This document shows, in pieces, positions 17,625 to 25,823 of a stretch of DNA of 64,000 nucleotides; position 1 is the stretch's first letter; every line of letters starts with the position of its first letter. The stretch spans positions 2,294,001 to 2,358,000 of the forward strand of contig OZ243038.1 of the NCBI GenBank assembly GCA_965212005.1, given 5' to 3'. Origin of the DNA: G965212005 sp965212005. Its GTDB lineage: Bacteria > Pseudomonadota > Gammaproteobacteria > Porifericomitales > Porifericomitaceae. The notes under the pieces were generated by a model. The model saw only the letters and a list, made by a program, of their open reading frames with translations. It did not search any database and was not told the DNA's origin. Made by a program: the position numbers and the translations under genes.

Positions 17625-17826
17625 TATAATGAAAAAGATATTGAAAAAAAAGATGATGATATGGGGGTTATCTTTTTTATTGCTTTTATTGTTTTTATTC
17701 TTCTTATGGTTGGCTATAATAGATGTGTGGTTAGCAGCATCATCGCCTTGGATCAAATTAATTCTTGCAGTTATGTCTCTTCTTACTTCTGGCATCTGTG
17801 TTTATTATGCATTACGTCTTAAATGA
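17617..17826 (+). CDS. Small two-segment membrane protein, candidate immunity protein
   Basis: ATG 17617 overlaps the stop of the preceding tip (17622-17624), suggesting translational coupling. The 69-residue product is lysine-rich at its start (MNDIMKKILKKKMMI) and then has two hydrophobic segments (GLSFLLLLLFLFFLWLAII and LILAVMSLLTSGICVYYAL). Position and size fit an immunity protein against a membrane- or envelope-acting toxin. Confidence 0.6.
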   Translation: MNDIMKKILKKKMMIWGLSFLLLLLFLFFLWLAIIDVWLAASSPWIKLILAVMSLLTSGICVYYALRLK

Positions 17827-17883
17827 ATGTGAGACCAGGGTCACCGATAAAATAATAACGTTATGAAAGAAGAACCCCCGCCG

Positions 17884-18099
17884 AAGAGAGAAATGGATTC
17901 ATCCTGCCACTTTCGCTACCGCAACGGTTACCTGCACCAGGTCGAGGACCCGGCAGGGCGGGTAAGCGAGTTCCGCCACGATGCCGCGGGCAACCTGGTT
18001 CAACTGACCTACCCGGACGGGAGCGTACTGCGCTATGGCTACGATGGAGCGCACCTGCTGCAAGAGCGCCGCGACGAGCGCGGCAACCGCTACCGCTAG
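17884..18099 (+). pseudogene. RHS core fragment
   Basis: About 65 codons of RHS repeats (GRVSEFRHDAAGNLVQLTY, RYGYDGAHLLQERRDERGNR), open on the 5' side to unrelated sequence and cut on the 3' side by IS3 copy 2. It represents an upstream part of the core not seen in the other fragments. Confidence 0.75.
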
Positions 18100-18100
18100 T

Positions 18101-19301
18101 TGACCTTTCCCCCGAAAAGGTAGCCAGTTTCAAAGAGACTTTTCCCATAGAATCGACCGTATGGAGGTCTCAAAATGAAAGGCAAGCGTTACAGTGAAGA
18201 ACAGATCATTGGTATTGTGAAGGAGCATGAAGCTGGAATGCCGACGCAGAACGTGGTCCGTAAGCACGGCATAGCCAACGGCACGCTGTATCGATGAAAA
18301 GCGAAGTAGGGTGGCATGGAGGTCTAGCAAGCAAAGCGATTGCGGGCGCTGGAGGCGGAGAATGCGAAGTTGAAGCGATTGTTGGCCGATACTTTGTTGG
18401 AAAAGACCGCACTTGAGGACGTACTCGGAAAAAAATGGTGAGGCCGGCGCAGCGACGCGGTGCCGTCGTGTATATGCAGTCGGCCTATCCCATGCGTCAA
18501 CGCAGGGCGTGCCGGCTGGCACTACTCAGCCGCAAAGCGGCTGCCTACCCAGCCGTTGCACGCAATGACGGCGCACTAAAAGAGCGGCTCAAGGAACTGG
18601 CCGAGCGCTACCCGCGATACGGGTATCTGATGTTGCCCAGCATTGCTCAAGGCCGAGGGCCTGGTGGTCAACCGCAAACGCACCTATAGACTGTATACAG
18701 CGCTCGGCATGCAAATAAGAACCAGGCGGCGTAAGAAGCTGCACCAACCTCGGATACCGATGGCATTACCTACCCGGGTGAACGAACGTTGGTCATTGGA
18801 CTTTGTGCACGACCAATTGGCGAATGGCCGACGGTTCCGGATCCTAAGCATCATAGATGACTTCTCTGGAAAATGTGTAGGCCAACTGGTTGACACGTCC
18901 ATCTCCGGCACTCGTCTGGCGCGCTATCTGGATGAACTCGCCATGACGCGCTCATTGCCCACCTCGATCGTACTGGACAATGGTCCGGAACTGACCAGCA
19001 AGGCCATGTTTTTCTGGGCGCACAAAACCAAAGTAAAACTCTGCTTCATCCAGCCTGGGAAACCAACACAAAATGCTTATGTTGAGAGCTTCAACGGACG
19101 CTTCCGTGACGGCTGCCTGAATCAACATTGGTTTAGATCGATCAATGATGCCAGGCAGATCATCAACGACTGGCGACATCACTACAACAATGTACGACCA
19201 CACAGCTTGGGCTATCGGGCACCGACCGTGTTCGAGGCAGAGGCTGCATGATATGATGTTTTTGTCTCTCTTTGAATGGCTACCCAACAGGGGGAAGGTC
19301 A
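18101..19301 (+). mobile_element. IS3-family element (IS407-like), copy 2
   Basis: The left end is TGACCTTTCCCCCGAAAAGG and the right end reads AGGGGGAAGGTCA, 1,201 bases apart. It lies between an RHS fragment and a proline-racemase-like fragment. Confidence 0.9.
18175..19251 (+). pseudogene. IS3-family transposase orfA/orfB, inactivated copy
   Basis: OrfA (MKGKRYSEEQIIGIVKEHEA, ...KHGIANGTLYR) ends at TGA where copy 1 has TGG. Downstream TAGs (AAGTAG, GTCTAG) are shared with copy 1. The coiled region LRALEAENAKLKRLLADTLL is readable. OrfB is complete from about 18643 to 19251 with WSLDFVHD, IIDDFSGKC, DNGPELTSK and ESFNGRF, but its N-terminal part is in another frame. Movement would need transposase supplied from elsewhere. 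Confidence 0.85.
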
Positions 19302-19490
19302 GGCGAGACCACGGTGGGCGGGCGGCAGGCGGTGCTGCCGCGGGTGTCCGGGCGTGGCTGGATTTACGGTTTCCACCGCATCGGTCGGGATCCCACTGAC
19401 CCCTATCCGCTGGGCTATATGCTGTCCGACACCTGGGGCGAAGGGTTTGACCTGATCTCTGGAGCGCAGGGCTTGGACCGGCCAAAGCCC
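19302..19490 (+). pseudogene. Fragment resembling a proline racemase family C terminus
   Basis: The frame reads GETTVGGRQAVLPRVSGRGW, then IYGFHRIGRDPTDPYPLGY and LSDTWG. This matches the usual end of the proline/hydroxyproline racemase family (G-x-A-x-[IV]-P-x-[IV]-x-G-x-[AG]-[WF], then D-P-x-D-P). It starts at the IS3 end and loses similarity by about 19490. It is probably chromosomal debris. Confidence 0.45.
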
Positions 19491-19712
19491 GGAGCCCCGC
19501 TTGCCCGGCGTCGGGCGATTGACCATGTCAGCAGTCCTAATGCTCCGCCTGATGACGCCTGCGAAGGCAGGTAGCAGGCGCCCTCCAGCCGTTATCAAAT
19601 GCGGCTAGTCCAAAAGAGACACTCTTGATATTGCCTGCCTGGTGAACCGGCTGGGCTACATGCTCGGTTCCAGGGTGAGCGAGGTTTCCCGCCGCCGGGT
19701 ACGAGCCTCGCA

Positions 19713-19892
19713 GTGACGGAACATCCGTATGGCGAACATGATAGGCTATATGGTGACGATGGAAAACCGGCTGTCGATATAGATTATGGGCATGGCCATG
19801 GACAAGGTGTTCCACATGCACATAACTGGAATAATGGTGTCCGTAATCCCGGTGTTTCAGTATCACCCATCAAAAAAAATAGTACTGATTAG
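19713..19892 (+). pseudogene. Orphan His-rich RHS tip fragment
   Basis: The 59 codons to TAG 19892 read YGEHDRLYGDDGKPAVDIDY, then GHGHGQGVPHAHNWNNGV. The DIDYGHGHG...PHAHxW signature is recalled from RHS tip domains. No core is attached. An intact gene follows nine bases later and is likely its immunity partner. Confidence 0.55.
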
Positions 19893-19901
19893 GGACTGTA
19901 C

Positions 19902-20273
19902 ATGAAATTAACAGACTTACATGATTGGGAAATAATGCGTGTTGAAGTTGATAACGAATCAAAATCGGCAAAATTGCAATTGTGCTATCCAGTCACTAAT
20001 CAAAGTGCCGTCGTAACCCTTGACGGTATAAAACAATTTCATGCTTCAGGAATGAGGTTGCAAAATGTCATCCTTGATGTATTGATGTTCGAATCAAATT
20101 CATCATATGATGACCTTGAATCATCTGATTACCTTGATTATTGTAAGAAATTGTTGGATTTAAGTGCATCCACTTTTGACACGGACACAGTTATCTTTTA
20201 CATCGAACCTTCAGTCGGTGTTGAAATAGCCTGTTCGTGTCACAGTGTCGATGTAAAAGAATTGCATAACTAA
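19902..20273 (+). CDS. Candidate immunity protein for the His-rich tip
   Basis: A 123-residue soluble protein begins MKLTDLHDWEIMRVEVDNES, with AGGG seven bases before ATG. It is acidic, with no signal or membrane segment, and has a C-terminal Cys pair (CSCHSVDVK). The position right after an RHS tip supports an immunity role. The family is not recognised with certainty. Confidence 0.65.
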   Translation: MKLTDLHDWEIMRVEVDNESKSAKLQLCYPVTNQSAVVTLDGIKQFHASGMRLQNVILDVLMFESNSSYDDLESSDYLDYCKKLLDLSASTFDTDTVIFYIEPSVGVEIACSCHSVDVKELHN

Positions 20274-20346
20274 AATTCTTCGCTTGCTGACCAATGCGAT
20301 ATTCTATCAGTCAGAATGACTGAAGATATTGTTCGGGTATTTCAAT

Positions 20347-20814
20347 GCTATCCGCGAGGGCCGTGGCATCGTGATGCGCTACCGCTACGATGAGTTGGAG
20401 CGCAGGGTCGAAGCGAGCTACCCGAACACCCACCCGGGCAAGGACGAGCAGGTACGCTACCGCTATGACAGCTGCCCGCTGGGCTTGGGGCGCTTGTGCG
20501 AGCGCCACGATGAGTCCGGTCGCACTGCCTGCCGCTACGATGTATGGGGCAACGTGGTGGAGAGGGAGCACGAAGAGTTGGGCGTGCGCTACCACACCCG
20601 CTACAGCTGGGACCGGGAAGATAAGCTCTCACGCATGGAGCTGCCCAGTGGTCGGGTGGTCGAGTACAGCCGAGACGGGGTGCGCCGCCTGCTGGGCTTG
20701 CAGGTGGATTCAAAAGGTGATATTTTTGTTGATAAGCATGGGAATTTGTATGAAGGTACTAGTCAAGGTACAGGCACACCGCAACCACTAGGTATTAATA
20801 AGTATGCAATATAA
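20347..20814 (+). CDS. Short RHS core fragment with its own tip
   Basis: About 120 residues of RHS repeats (NAIREGRGIVMRYRYDELER ... RRLLGLQ) switch without a DPxGL boundary to a 38-residue tail, VDSKGDIFVDKHGNLYEGTS...GINKYAI. The tail resembles the end of a polymorphic-toxin domain. It overlaps the next gene by 11 bases (ATGCAATATAATG). The upstream 5' part of the RHS gene is absent. Confidence 0.7.
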   Translation, partial: AIREGRGIVMRYRYDELERRVEASYPNTHPGKDEQVRYRYDSCPLGLGRLCERHDESGRTACRYDVWGNVVEREHEELGVRYHTRYSWDREDKLSRMELPSGRVVEYSRDGVRRLLGLQVDSKGDIFVDKHGNLYEGTSQGTGTPQPLGINKYAI

Positions 20815-21187
20815 TGTTCAAATTAGTTTTGGGTTGTTTGGCACTACTATTTTGCCAAAAGACATTTCTGAAATGACAGGAATTATCCCTGACACCGAAT
20901 TGAAAAAGGGGGAACGTAACGAAAAACTGGTACTGCCAAGAACAAATATATGGTCGATAAGGTCACATGCGAAATCAGACGAACTTGTCGATCATTGGAT
21001 GGACCTTGCAACAACGCTTGAGAATTCAAAAGATGCAATTAAAGATATTGCTAAAACGGGAACAGCGGAGTTCACACTTATTATAAACAGTAGGTATAGA
21101 ATACCCGCGCTGACGATCCCGCCTGAAATGTCAAAATTTGCTGGTTTTGTTAATGCGATGATAGATATTGACCATATGCAACCCTAG
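20804..21187 (+). CDS. DUF4279-type immunity protein
   Basis: 127 residues: MQYNVQISFGLFGTTILPKD ... MTGIIPDTELKKGE, SIRSHAKSDELVDHWMDL. This is the order of conserved positions in DUF4279 proteins (fold with a G-x-x-[LIP] N-terminal motif and a W..S.....D.....H block). Such proteins commonly follow toxin tips. The start codon lies inside the preceding tip gene, indicating coupled translation. Confidence 0.7.
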   Translation: MQYNVQISFGLFGTTILPKDISEMTGIIPDTELKKGERNEKLVLPRTNIWSIRSHAKSDELVDHWMDLATTLENSKDAIKDIAKTGTAEFTLIINSRYRIPALTIPPEMSKFAGFVNAMIDIDHMQP

Positions 21188-21255
21188 AGGTACTGCCTCG
21201 AATGCAAGCGACCCGGATCTTACGCTGCCAAAACAAAGAACTATAATTATTAATT

Positions 21256-21714
21256 ATGCAGAAATTTGAAGAGTACAAAAATATAACTGAAAGATGGTGT
21301 GATCAATTTCTTGATGGCGAAGACTTGACTCATTCTTTGCGACCTGGATCCCTTCTTCCAAGACTTGATATACGGGACTTTAATATCTCAGAAGAGTCCA
21401 AGAAAAATGAAATTAGAAGACTAGTTGGAATAAAAGAATCCCAACTGAAAGAAAATGATAAATCGGCTAAGAACCTGGGAAAAGTATTGCTTTTCTACCC
21501 TGATCGTAGTCTAGGTGATGGTTTGGTTTTCGATGTGACTAATGGGTTCTTCTCAGATGAAGACTTGCCGCCTTGGGGGACTTGGTTTTACTTTGAGAAC
21601 GACCCAGCTGAAGATGAAAGTATCTTATATTGTTGGACACCTAGTGATATGATATCGCTTGTAGATAAAGCATTAGAAGTCGATTTTTATGATTGTTTAA
21701 TATGGGCTGGCTAA
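21256..21714 (+). CDS. Acidic soluble protein, putative immunity protein
   Basis: 152 residues, no signal peptide: MQKFEEYKNITERWCDQFLD ... LGKVLLFYPDRSLGDGLVFD, TNGFFSDEDLPPWGTWFYF. The DG...NGFF...PPWxTW pattern is recalled from small proteins encoded next to polymorphic toxins. No toxin tip directly precedes it, so it may be an orphan immunity gene kept for protection. Confidence 0.6.
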   Translation: MQKFEEYKNITERWCDQFLDGEDLTHSLRPGSLLPRLDIRDFNISEESKKNEIRRLVGIKESQLKENDKSAKNLGKVLLFYPDRSLGDGLVFDVTNGFFSDEDLPPWGTWFYFENDPAEDESILYCWTPSDMISLVDKALEVDFYDCLIWAG

Positions 21715-21751
21715 TCGTTTCACCAAATAGCGCCATCTGTATTTGATAGTC

Positions 21752-22276
21752 ATGAATTGCATCAGGAGAAGAATTGCCTTTTTTACTGTGCTTTTGATAT
21801 TTGCCTTGCCAGGCAGTTATCTGCTTGGATATGTTCATCATCACTTTTCCCTGTTTGGTCCTAACGGAGCTGTTATAGAGGAATACTACTATGCAGATGA
21901 CTCCTGGGAGTTATATTCCAATACTAGCATTGCAAATTTGCTTGATATCGAGGATACCGGGGTTAAAAAGAAATATTTCCCTTTGGGGATTCGATTAAAA
22001 GATCTTTTAGTAATCTTGACCACTCTTGACAGTCGTTTTGACGATGCTGAACTTGCTGCTTCTAAACCTAGAAGGTGTGCGCAGGTACGGAAGACACTCA
22101 GCTTCTATCATCAGTATTATACACCTTATGAGTATTCTACACCAGGTTCCGAAATCCGTACCATTAATGCAAGCATTACCATGTTTATAGGTAGCATTCT
22201 CCCTGACCTTGAGAAATACTTGCAGGAGCACTGCCTCGCTCCTTTCTTTGACAGTGCTGGTGAAGAAAGGAAATGA
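21752..22276 (+). CDS. Protein A3: single-pass membrane protein
   Basis: Starts MNCIRRRIAFFTVLLIFALP. The sequence before this ATG differs from the other copies, which supports MNCI as the real start. It has patch variants EEYYYADDSWELYSNTS and FPLGIRLKDLLVIL, and a longer third patch (YTPYEYSTPGSEIR). The C terminus reads PFFDSAGEERK. No Cys-rich tip precedes it. Confidence 0.8.
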   Translation: MNCIRRRIAFFTVLLIFALPGSYLLGYVHHHFSLFGPNGAVIEEYYYADDSWELYSNTSIANLLDIEDTGVKKKYFPLGIRLKDLLVILTTLDSRFDDAELAASKPRRCAQVRKTLSFYHQYYTPYEYSTPGSEIRTINASITMFIGSILPDLEKYLQEHCLAPFFDSAGEERK

Positions 22277-22302
22277 AGAAAATTGACTTCTTGAGCGAGT
22301 AG

Positions 22303-22908
22303 ATGAATCGAGGCATAAAGTACTTCCTTATGAGTGCCGGAGGGATATTGTTCTGCGTGGTGGCCGTTTCTTCTTATTCTGCGGGTTATTTTAGGAACAT
22401 AGGAAGATACGATTGTGGGCAGACCGCCATCATTTTTAATTGTAAGGACGGCTTCAATAAACATGAAGACTTAATGGACGCTGTGGACCTGACCTTGGCT
22501 GCCATCGATGTGATAGATAGCGGGGGAAAATCGGCAGAAGTCTTCCAGCAGTCGCTCCGCGCTGATGTGATCAATAGCGGAGAAAAATCGGCGAAAATCT
22601 TCCAGCAGTCGCTCCGCGCTATCGAAGCTAATTTGGCTTCGCTAGCGGAGGGTGTCAATAAATGGGATGGCCGTGGAGCGGGCAAAACTACTATAGCACA
22701 GATATTCCACATGCATTGGTACCACCCCAATGAATTTCTATGCGAAACTATTGCGCCAGTGCTTCGAGATCTTTACCAAAGAGGGCTGATTTTTCGAGAA
22801 TCGGATAAACTAAAGCGTCCCGATTATCCTGGCGTGTCTAGTATGACCTTCCTTGATGAGTTTTGTCCCAGGCAGATGGAAGAGGAAGCCAGGGTATTGG
22901 GTGAATGA
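22303..22908 (+). CDS. Protein B3, N-terminal half as a separate gene
   Basis: 201 residues: anchor MNRGIKYFLMSAGGILFCVV, two FQQ units, then VLRDLYQRGLIFRESDKLKR, ending EEEARVLGE at a stop where B1, B2 and B4 continue. The same split is found at 38367-38975, so it is a stable variant and not a private mutation. Confidence 0.75.
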   Translation: MNRGIKYFLMSAGGILFCVVAVSSYSAGYFRNIGRYDCGQTAIIFNCKDGFNKHEDLMDAVDLTLAAIDVIDSGGKSAEVFQQSLRADVINSGEKSAKIFQQSLRAIEANLASLAEGVNKWDGRGAGKTTIAQIFHMHWYHPNEFLCETIAPVLRDLYQRGLIFRESDKLKRPDYPGVSSMTFLDEFCPRQMEEEARVLGE

Positions 22909-22927
22909 CTAAATGCTTAGGTGATAT

Positions 22928-23305
22928 ATGTCTTTTCCGGAAAACCTATTCTTCCTGATATCATCTCTCGACAGGCCTGAGTTTGGAGCAGCACTGTCGG
23001 CAGTATTCATTATGACAGACCTTCTACTCTACATGATGCTTCTGATATTGAGCCTGCTTGTGATGATGCGTGTCAGCAGCGCGCAGGTACTGTTAAGCCG
23101 AGTATTACTGATATCATTGTTGTTTTGTACAATATCTGTAGCAATCGATTATGGATACTATCTTCTCCTGTTTCCTATTTTTGAGGAGACGGAGAAGATT
23201 GGTCCCTTCGTTCCGAAATTGGATATAGGCCTGCTCTTGTCCAGTGCTTGCGGATCATCCATTATTGGCTTGCTTTTCTATTTAAAGAACAAAGTCTCCT
23301 CACCT
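22928..23305 (+). CDS. Protein B3, C-terminal membrane half
   Basis: ATG 22928 opens MSFPENLFFLISSLDRPEFG, then the three membrane segments of the B family (TDLLLYMMLLILSLLVMM, LISLLFCTISVAIDYGYYLL, LLSSACGSSIIGLLFYLKN). The gene has lost its normal end: at 23305 it joins an RHS core and the frame runs on to 23356 out of register with RHS. Confidence 0.7.
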
Positions 23306-24933
23306 CCCCCAACGGAGCGCAATCGAGCTCCGTCTACGACCGGGTGGACCGGCTGATCCGTTACACCCACCGTCTGCAAGGCGTGACCGAGTACGAATAT
23401 GACACCCGGGACCGCATCATCCGGGTAGTCGCGCCCAACGAGGTCGTAACCGAGTACGATTACGACGTGTTGGCGCGGGTGACCGAAGAGCGCAGCCCGG
23501 ACCGGGGCCCGCTGCGCTACGAATACGACCTGGTCGATAACGTCATCGCTATCCGCGAGGGCCGGGGTATCGTGATGCGCCACCGCTACGATGCCAACGG
23601 CAACATTGTGGACCGGAACGGCAGCTACGAGCGCAACCGCTATGCCTACGATGCGCTGGATCGCCTAGACAGCGAGCGCATTGAAGAAGAGGCCACCATA
23701 GGCTATATTTATGATCGGAACGGCAACTGCCTGAATATAACGCAGGTAGAAGAGGACAGCATGCGTTACGACTACATTGCTGGCAGCAATCGTCTGCTAG
23801 CCAGTGAGGAACGGCGTGGCCCGAAAGCGGTACCCTTTGCCCCCCGGGCGGACCGGCGCCTGGAATACAACGATGCCGGACGCCTGTGGAGGCTCTACGA
23901 AGGTGAAGGAGCCGATAAGCCGCTACGCGCCGGATACATCTACAACGGTATGGGGCAACGCACTCGCAAGATCGTACACGAGGCAGAAGGCTGCCGACGC
24001 ACCACGATCTACCACTACGACCTGCAAGGCAGGGTGCTCACTGAGACCGATGCAGCAGGCACAGTGCTGCGTGATTACCTGTGGACCCACGAGCAGCCGG
24101 TGGCGCAGCTTGATAAGCAGGCAGGGCAGGAACGGATCACCTATCTGTACCCGGACCATCTAATGACCACGCGCCTGGGGATGGACGAGACCGGGACCGT
24201 GGTCTGGCGTTGGGAAGGAGAGGCATTCGGGCAGAGTGGCGCCGAGCAGGACCCGGATGGAGACGGACGAGAGGTGCTCATGCGCCTGCGTTTTCCGGGT
24301 CAATATCACGACACCGAGAGTGATCTGTACTACAACTGGAACCGTTATTACGACCCCAGTACCGGACGGTATATTCAGAGTGACCTCATCGGGCTTCGTG
24401 GGGGACTCAATACATACGCTTATGCATTGGGTAACCCTATTGTTTACAGTGACCCTGTGGGGCTGTTTATCATAATCAGTATTAATAGAACTAGTGCTAC
24501 AGATATTTCTGTTCATGGGACAATATTTGTATATAGCACTGTTACTGGTGAAACTTTCTCTGGTTATACACTTGAAAACTTGAATCCACCCAATAAAAAT
24601 TTGCCTGTTCCGGCTGGCACATATGAGGCTTATGAGCGAAAAGATCGTGTTCCTCTTAGGATTCAATTGGAAAATGTTCCATTCGCGACAGGGGTACAAA
24701 TCCATATTGCAAACACTGTGTTCAAAGATAACGGAGAGCTCGCACTTAAAGGTTGTTTTGCGCCAGGTACTGATTTTGCAAAAGATAGAGTTGATAAGAG
24801 TGGGGATGCAATTGAGAAGATTACGGAAATTATTAATAACGATAAAGCGAATAATAAACCGGGTGAAAAGCAGAAAATCCGTGTTCGTGTTCAGGGAGTT
24901 CCATCTTCCTTGTCCTCGTGGCAATCTGAGTAA
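23305..24933 (+). CDS. RHS core fused to a DUF5675-like tip
   Basis: RHS repeats begin at the B3 junction (NGAQSSSVYDRVDRL). The core YYDPSTGRYIQSDLIGLRGG and boundary YSDPVGLF follow. The tip of about 150 residues reads LPVPAGTYEAYERKDR, ENVPFATGVQIHIAN, LALKGCFAPGTDF. The P-x-G-T-Y ... V-x-I-H-x-x-N ... G-C order resembles DUF5675/L,D-transpeptidase-like effectors acting on peptidoglycan. An open frame extends upstream to a TTG at 23248 inside the B3 gene. No immunity gene follows; an IS256 fragment does. Confidence 0.65.
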   Translation, partial: SPNGAQSSSVYDRVDRLIRYTHRLQGVTEYEYDTRDRIIRVVAPNEVVTEYDYDVLARVTEERSPDRGPLRYEYDLVDNVIAIREGRGIVMRHRYDANGNIVDRNGSYERNRYAYDALDRLDSERIEEEATIGYIYDRNGNCLNITQVEEDSMRYDYIAGSNRLLASEERRGPKAVPFAPRADRRLEYNDAGRLWRLYEGEGADKPLRAGYIYNGMGQRTRKIVHEAEGCRRTTIYHYDLQGRVLTETDAAGTVLRDYLWTHEQPVAQLDKQAGQERITYLYPDHLMTTRLGMDETGTVVWRWEGEAFGQSGAEQDPDGDGREVLMRLRFPGQYHDTESDLYYNWNRYYDPSTGRYIQSDLIGLRGGLNTYAYALGNPIVYSDPVGLFIIISINRTSATDISVHGTIFVYSTVTGETFSGYTLENLNPPNKNLPVPAGTYEAYERKDRVPLRIQLENVPFATGVQIHIANTVFKDNGELALKGCFAPGTDFAKDRVDKSGDAIEKITEIINNDKANNKPGEKQKIRVRVQGVPSSLSSWQSE

Positions 24934-25005
24934 GCATACTCACTTGCCAATAGAAGATATTTTTCCTCTTTCGCAATAAACTGTGAGCTCATTTGCTCTA
25001 AATTG

Positions 25006-25234
25006 GGGAGACTGTAAAATTTGCTGTGTAAATGGCGGGTTATCACAGTGAAGCTCGCTCACCGAACAAGATCATAAACTGGTTCATCGCCTGTTTCCAA
25101 TCCCGGATCGGCATGGTCCTTTTCCGCGTGATTTCATGCAAGGCCAAGTATAATACTTTCATCACCGATTCATCGTTCGGGAATGAACGCCTCGTTCGGG
25201 TCACCTTGCGCAGCGAGGCATTCAGCGATTCTAT
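25006..25234 (-). mobile_element. IS256-family right-end fragment
   Basis: It starts GAGACTGTAAAATTTGCTGT and encodes on the minus strand the last ~70 residues of the transposase (NASLRKVTRTRRSFPNDESV...GERASL). It breaks at the shared bases TTCTATGG, where an IS3 end begins, a microhomology junction. Confidence 0.85.
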
Positions 25235-25315
25235 GGGAAAAGTCGCTTTGACACTGGCCACCTTTTCAGGGGAAAGGTCAACAAGGATCTGCTTGATCAG
25301 CGCAGGGGCGTCGAG
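25229..25315 (-). mobile_element. IS3 left-end fragment joined to a 25-base IS91-like scrap
   Basis: TATGGGAAAAGTCGCTTTGA...GGGGAAAGGTCA is the IS407-like left end inverted. ACAAGGATCTGCTTGATCAG then matches 34009-34030 of the IS91-like pseudogene, followed directly by ankyrin coding sequence. Three element types meet within 90 bases. Confidence 0.65.
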
Positions 25316-25823
25316 CCATACTTATCGCGAGCGTTGACGTCAGCTCCTTCGGCAATCAGCAGCGCCGCCATCTTCTCGGCCACACCATGCAGGGGGTATC
25401 GCCATCCTTATCACTGGCGTTGACGTCAGCCCCTTTGGCGAGCAACAGCGCCGCCACCTTCTCATGGGCTTGCCTCGCCGCATAATGCAGGGGAGTCATG
25501 ACATACTTATTGTCGGCGTTGACGTCAGCGCCGCTGGCAATCAGCAACGCCGCTGGCTGCTCCTGGCCTTGCCTCGCCGCAACATCCAAGGGGGAGACGT
25601 CGCTCAAATTGCTGTCTCCAATTTTCATATCGGCGCGGTCATCAATCGCAGAAAAACCATGGCGGGACAGGAAAGATTCCAGAGTCGCCGGCTCGGTGCC
25701 GGCGGCGTTCGCCGGCCGCCAGCCATCGCCCGTAGCAGCAGCAAGCGCGACAAGCGCCAGCAGCAGAATAAGATCAGCTGCTTTTCTCTGGACGGCTTTT
25801 TTATGGGCGTAGCTTCCGCTCAT
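25316..25823 (-). pseudogene. Ankyrin-repeat protein, last gene of the operon, frameshifted and truncated
   Basis: ATG 25823 overlaps the stop of the upstream gene (ATGA). It encodes the shared secreted N terminus (MSGSYAHKKAVQRKAADLIL...GWRPANA), the non-repeat domain LESFLSRHGFSAIDDRAD and about two ankyrin repeats. The frame is lost near 25390 (GDTPCMVW for GDTPLHG), and the gene is cut by IS debris at 25315. Confidence 0.8.

Noticed and set aside
24160..24924. 254-codon minus-strand ORF opposite the DUF5675-like tip
   Set aside because: It is antisense to a well-supported RHS frame and has no ribosome site or recognised motif.
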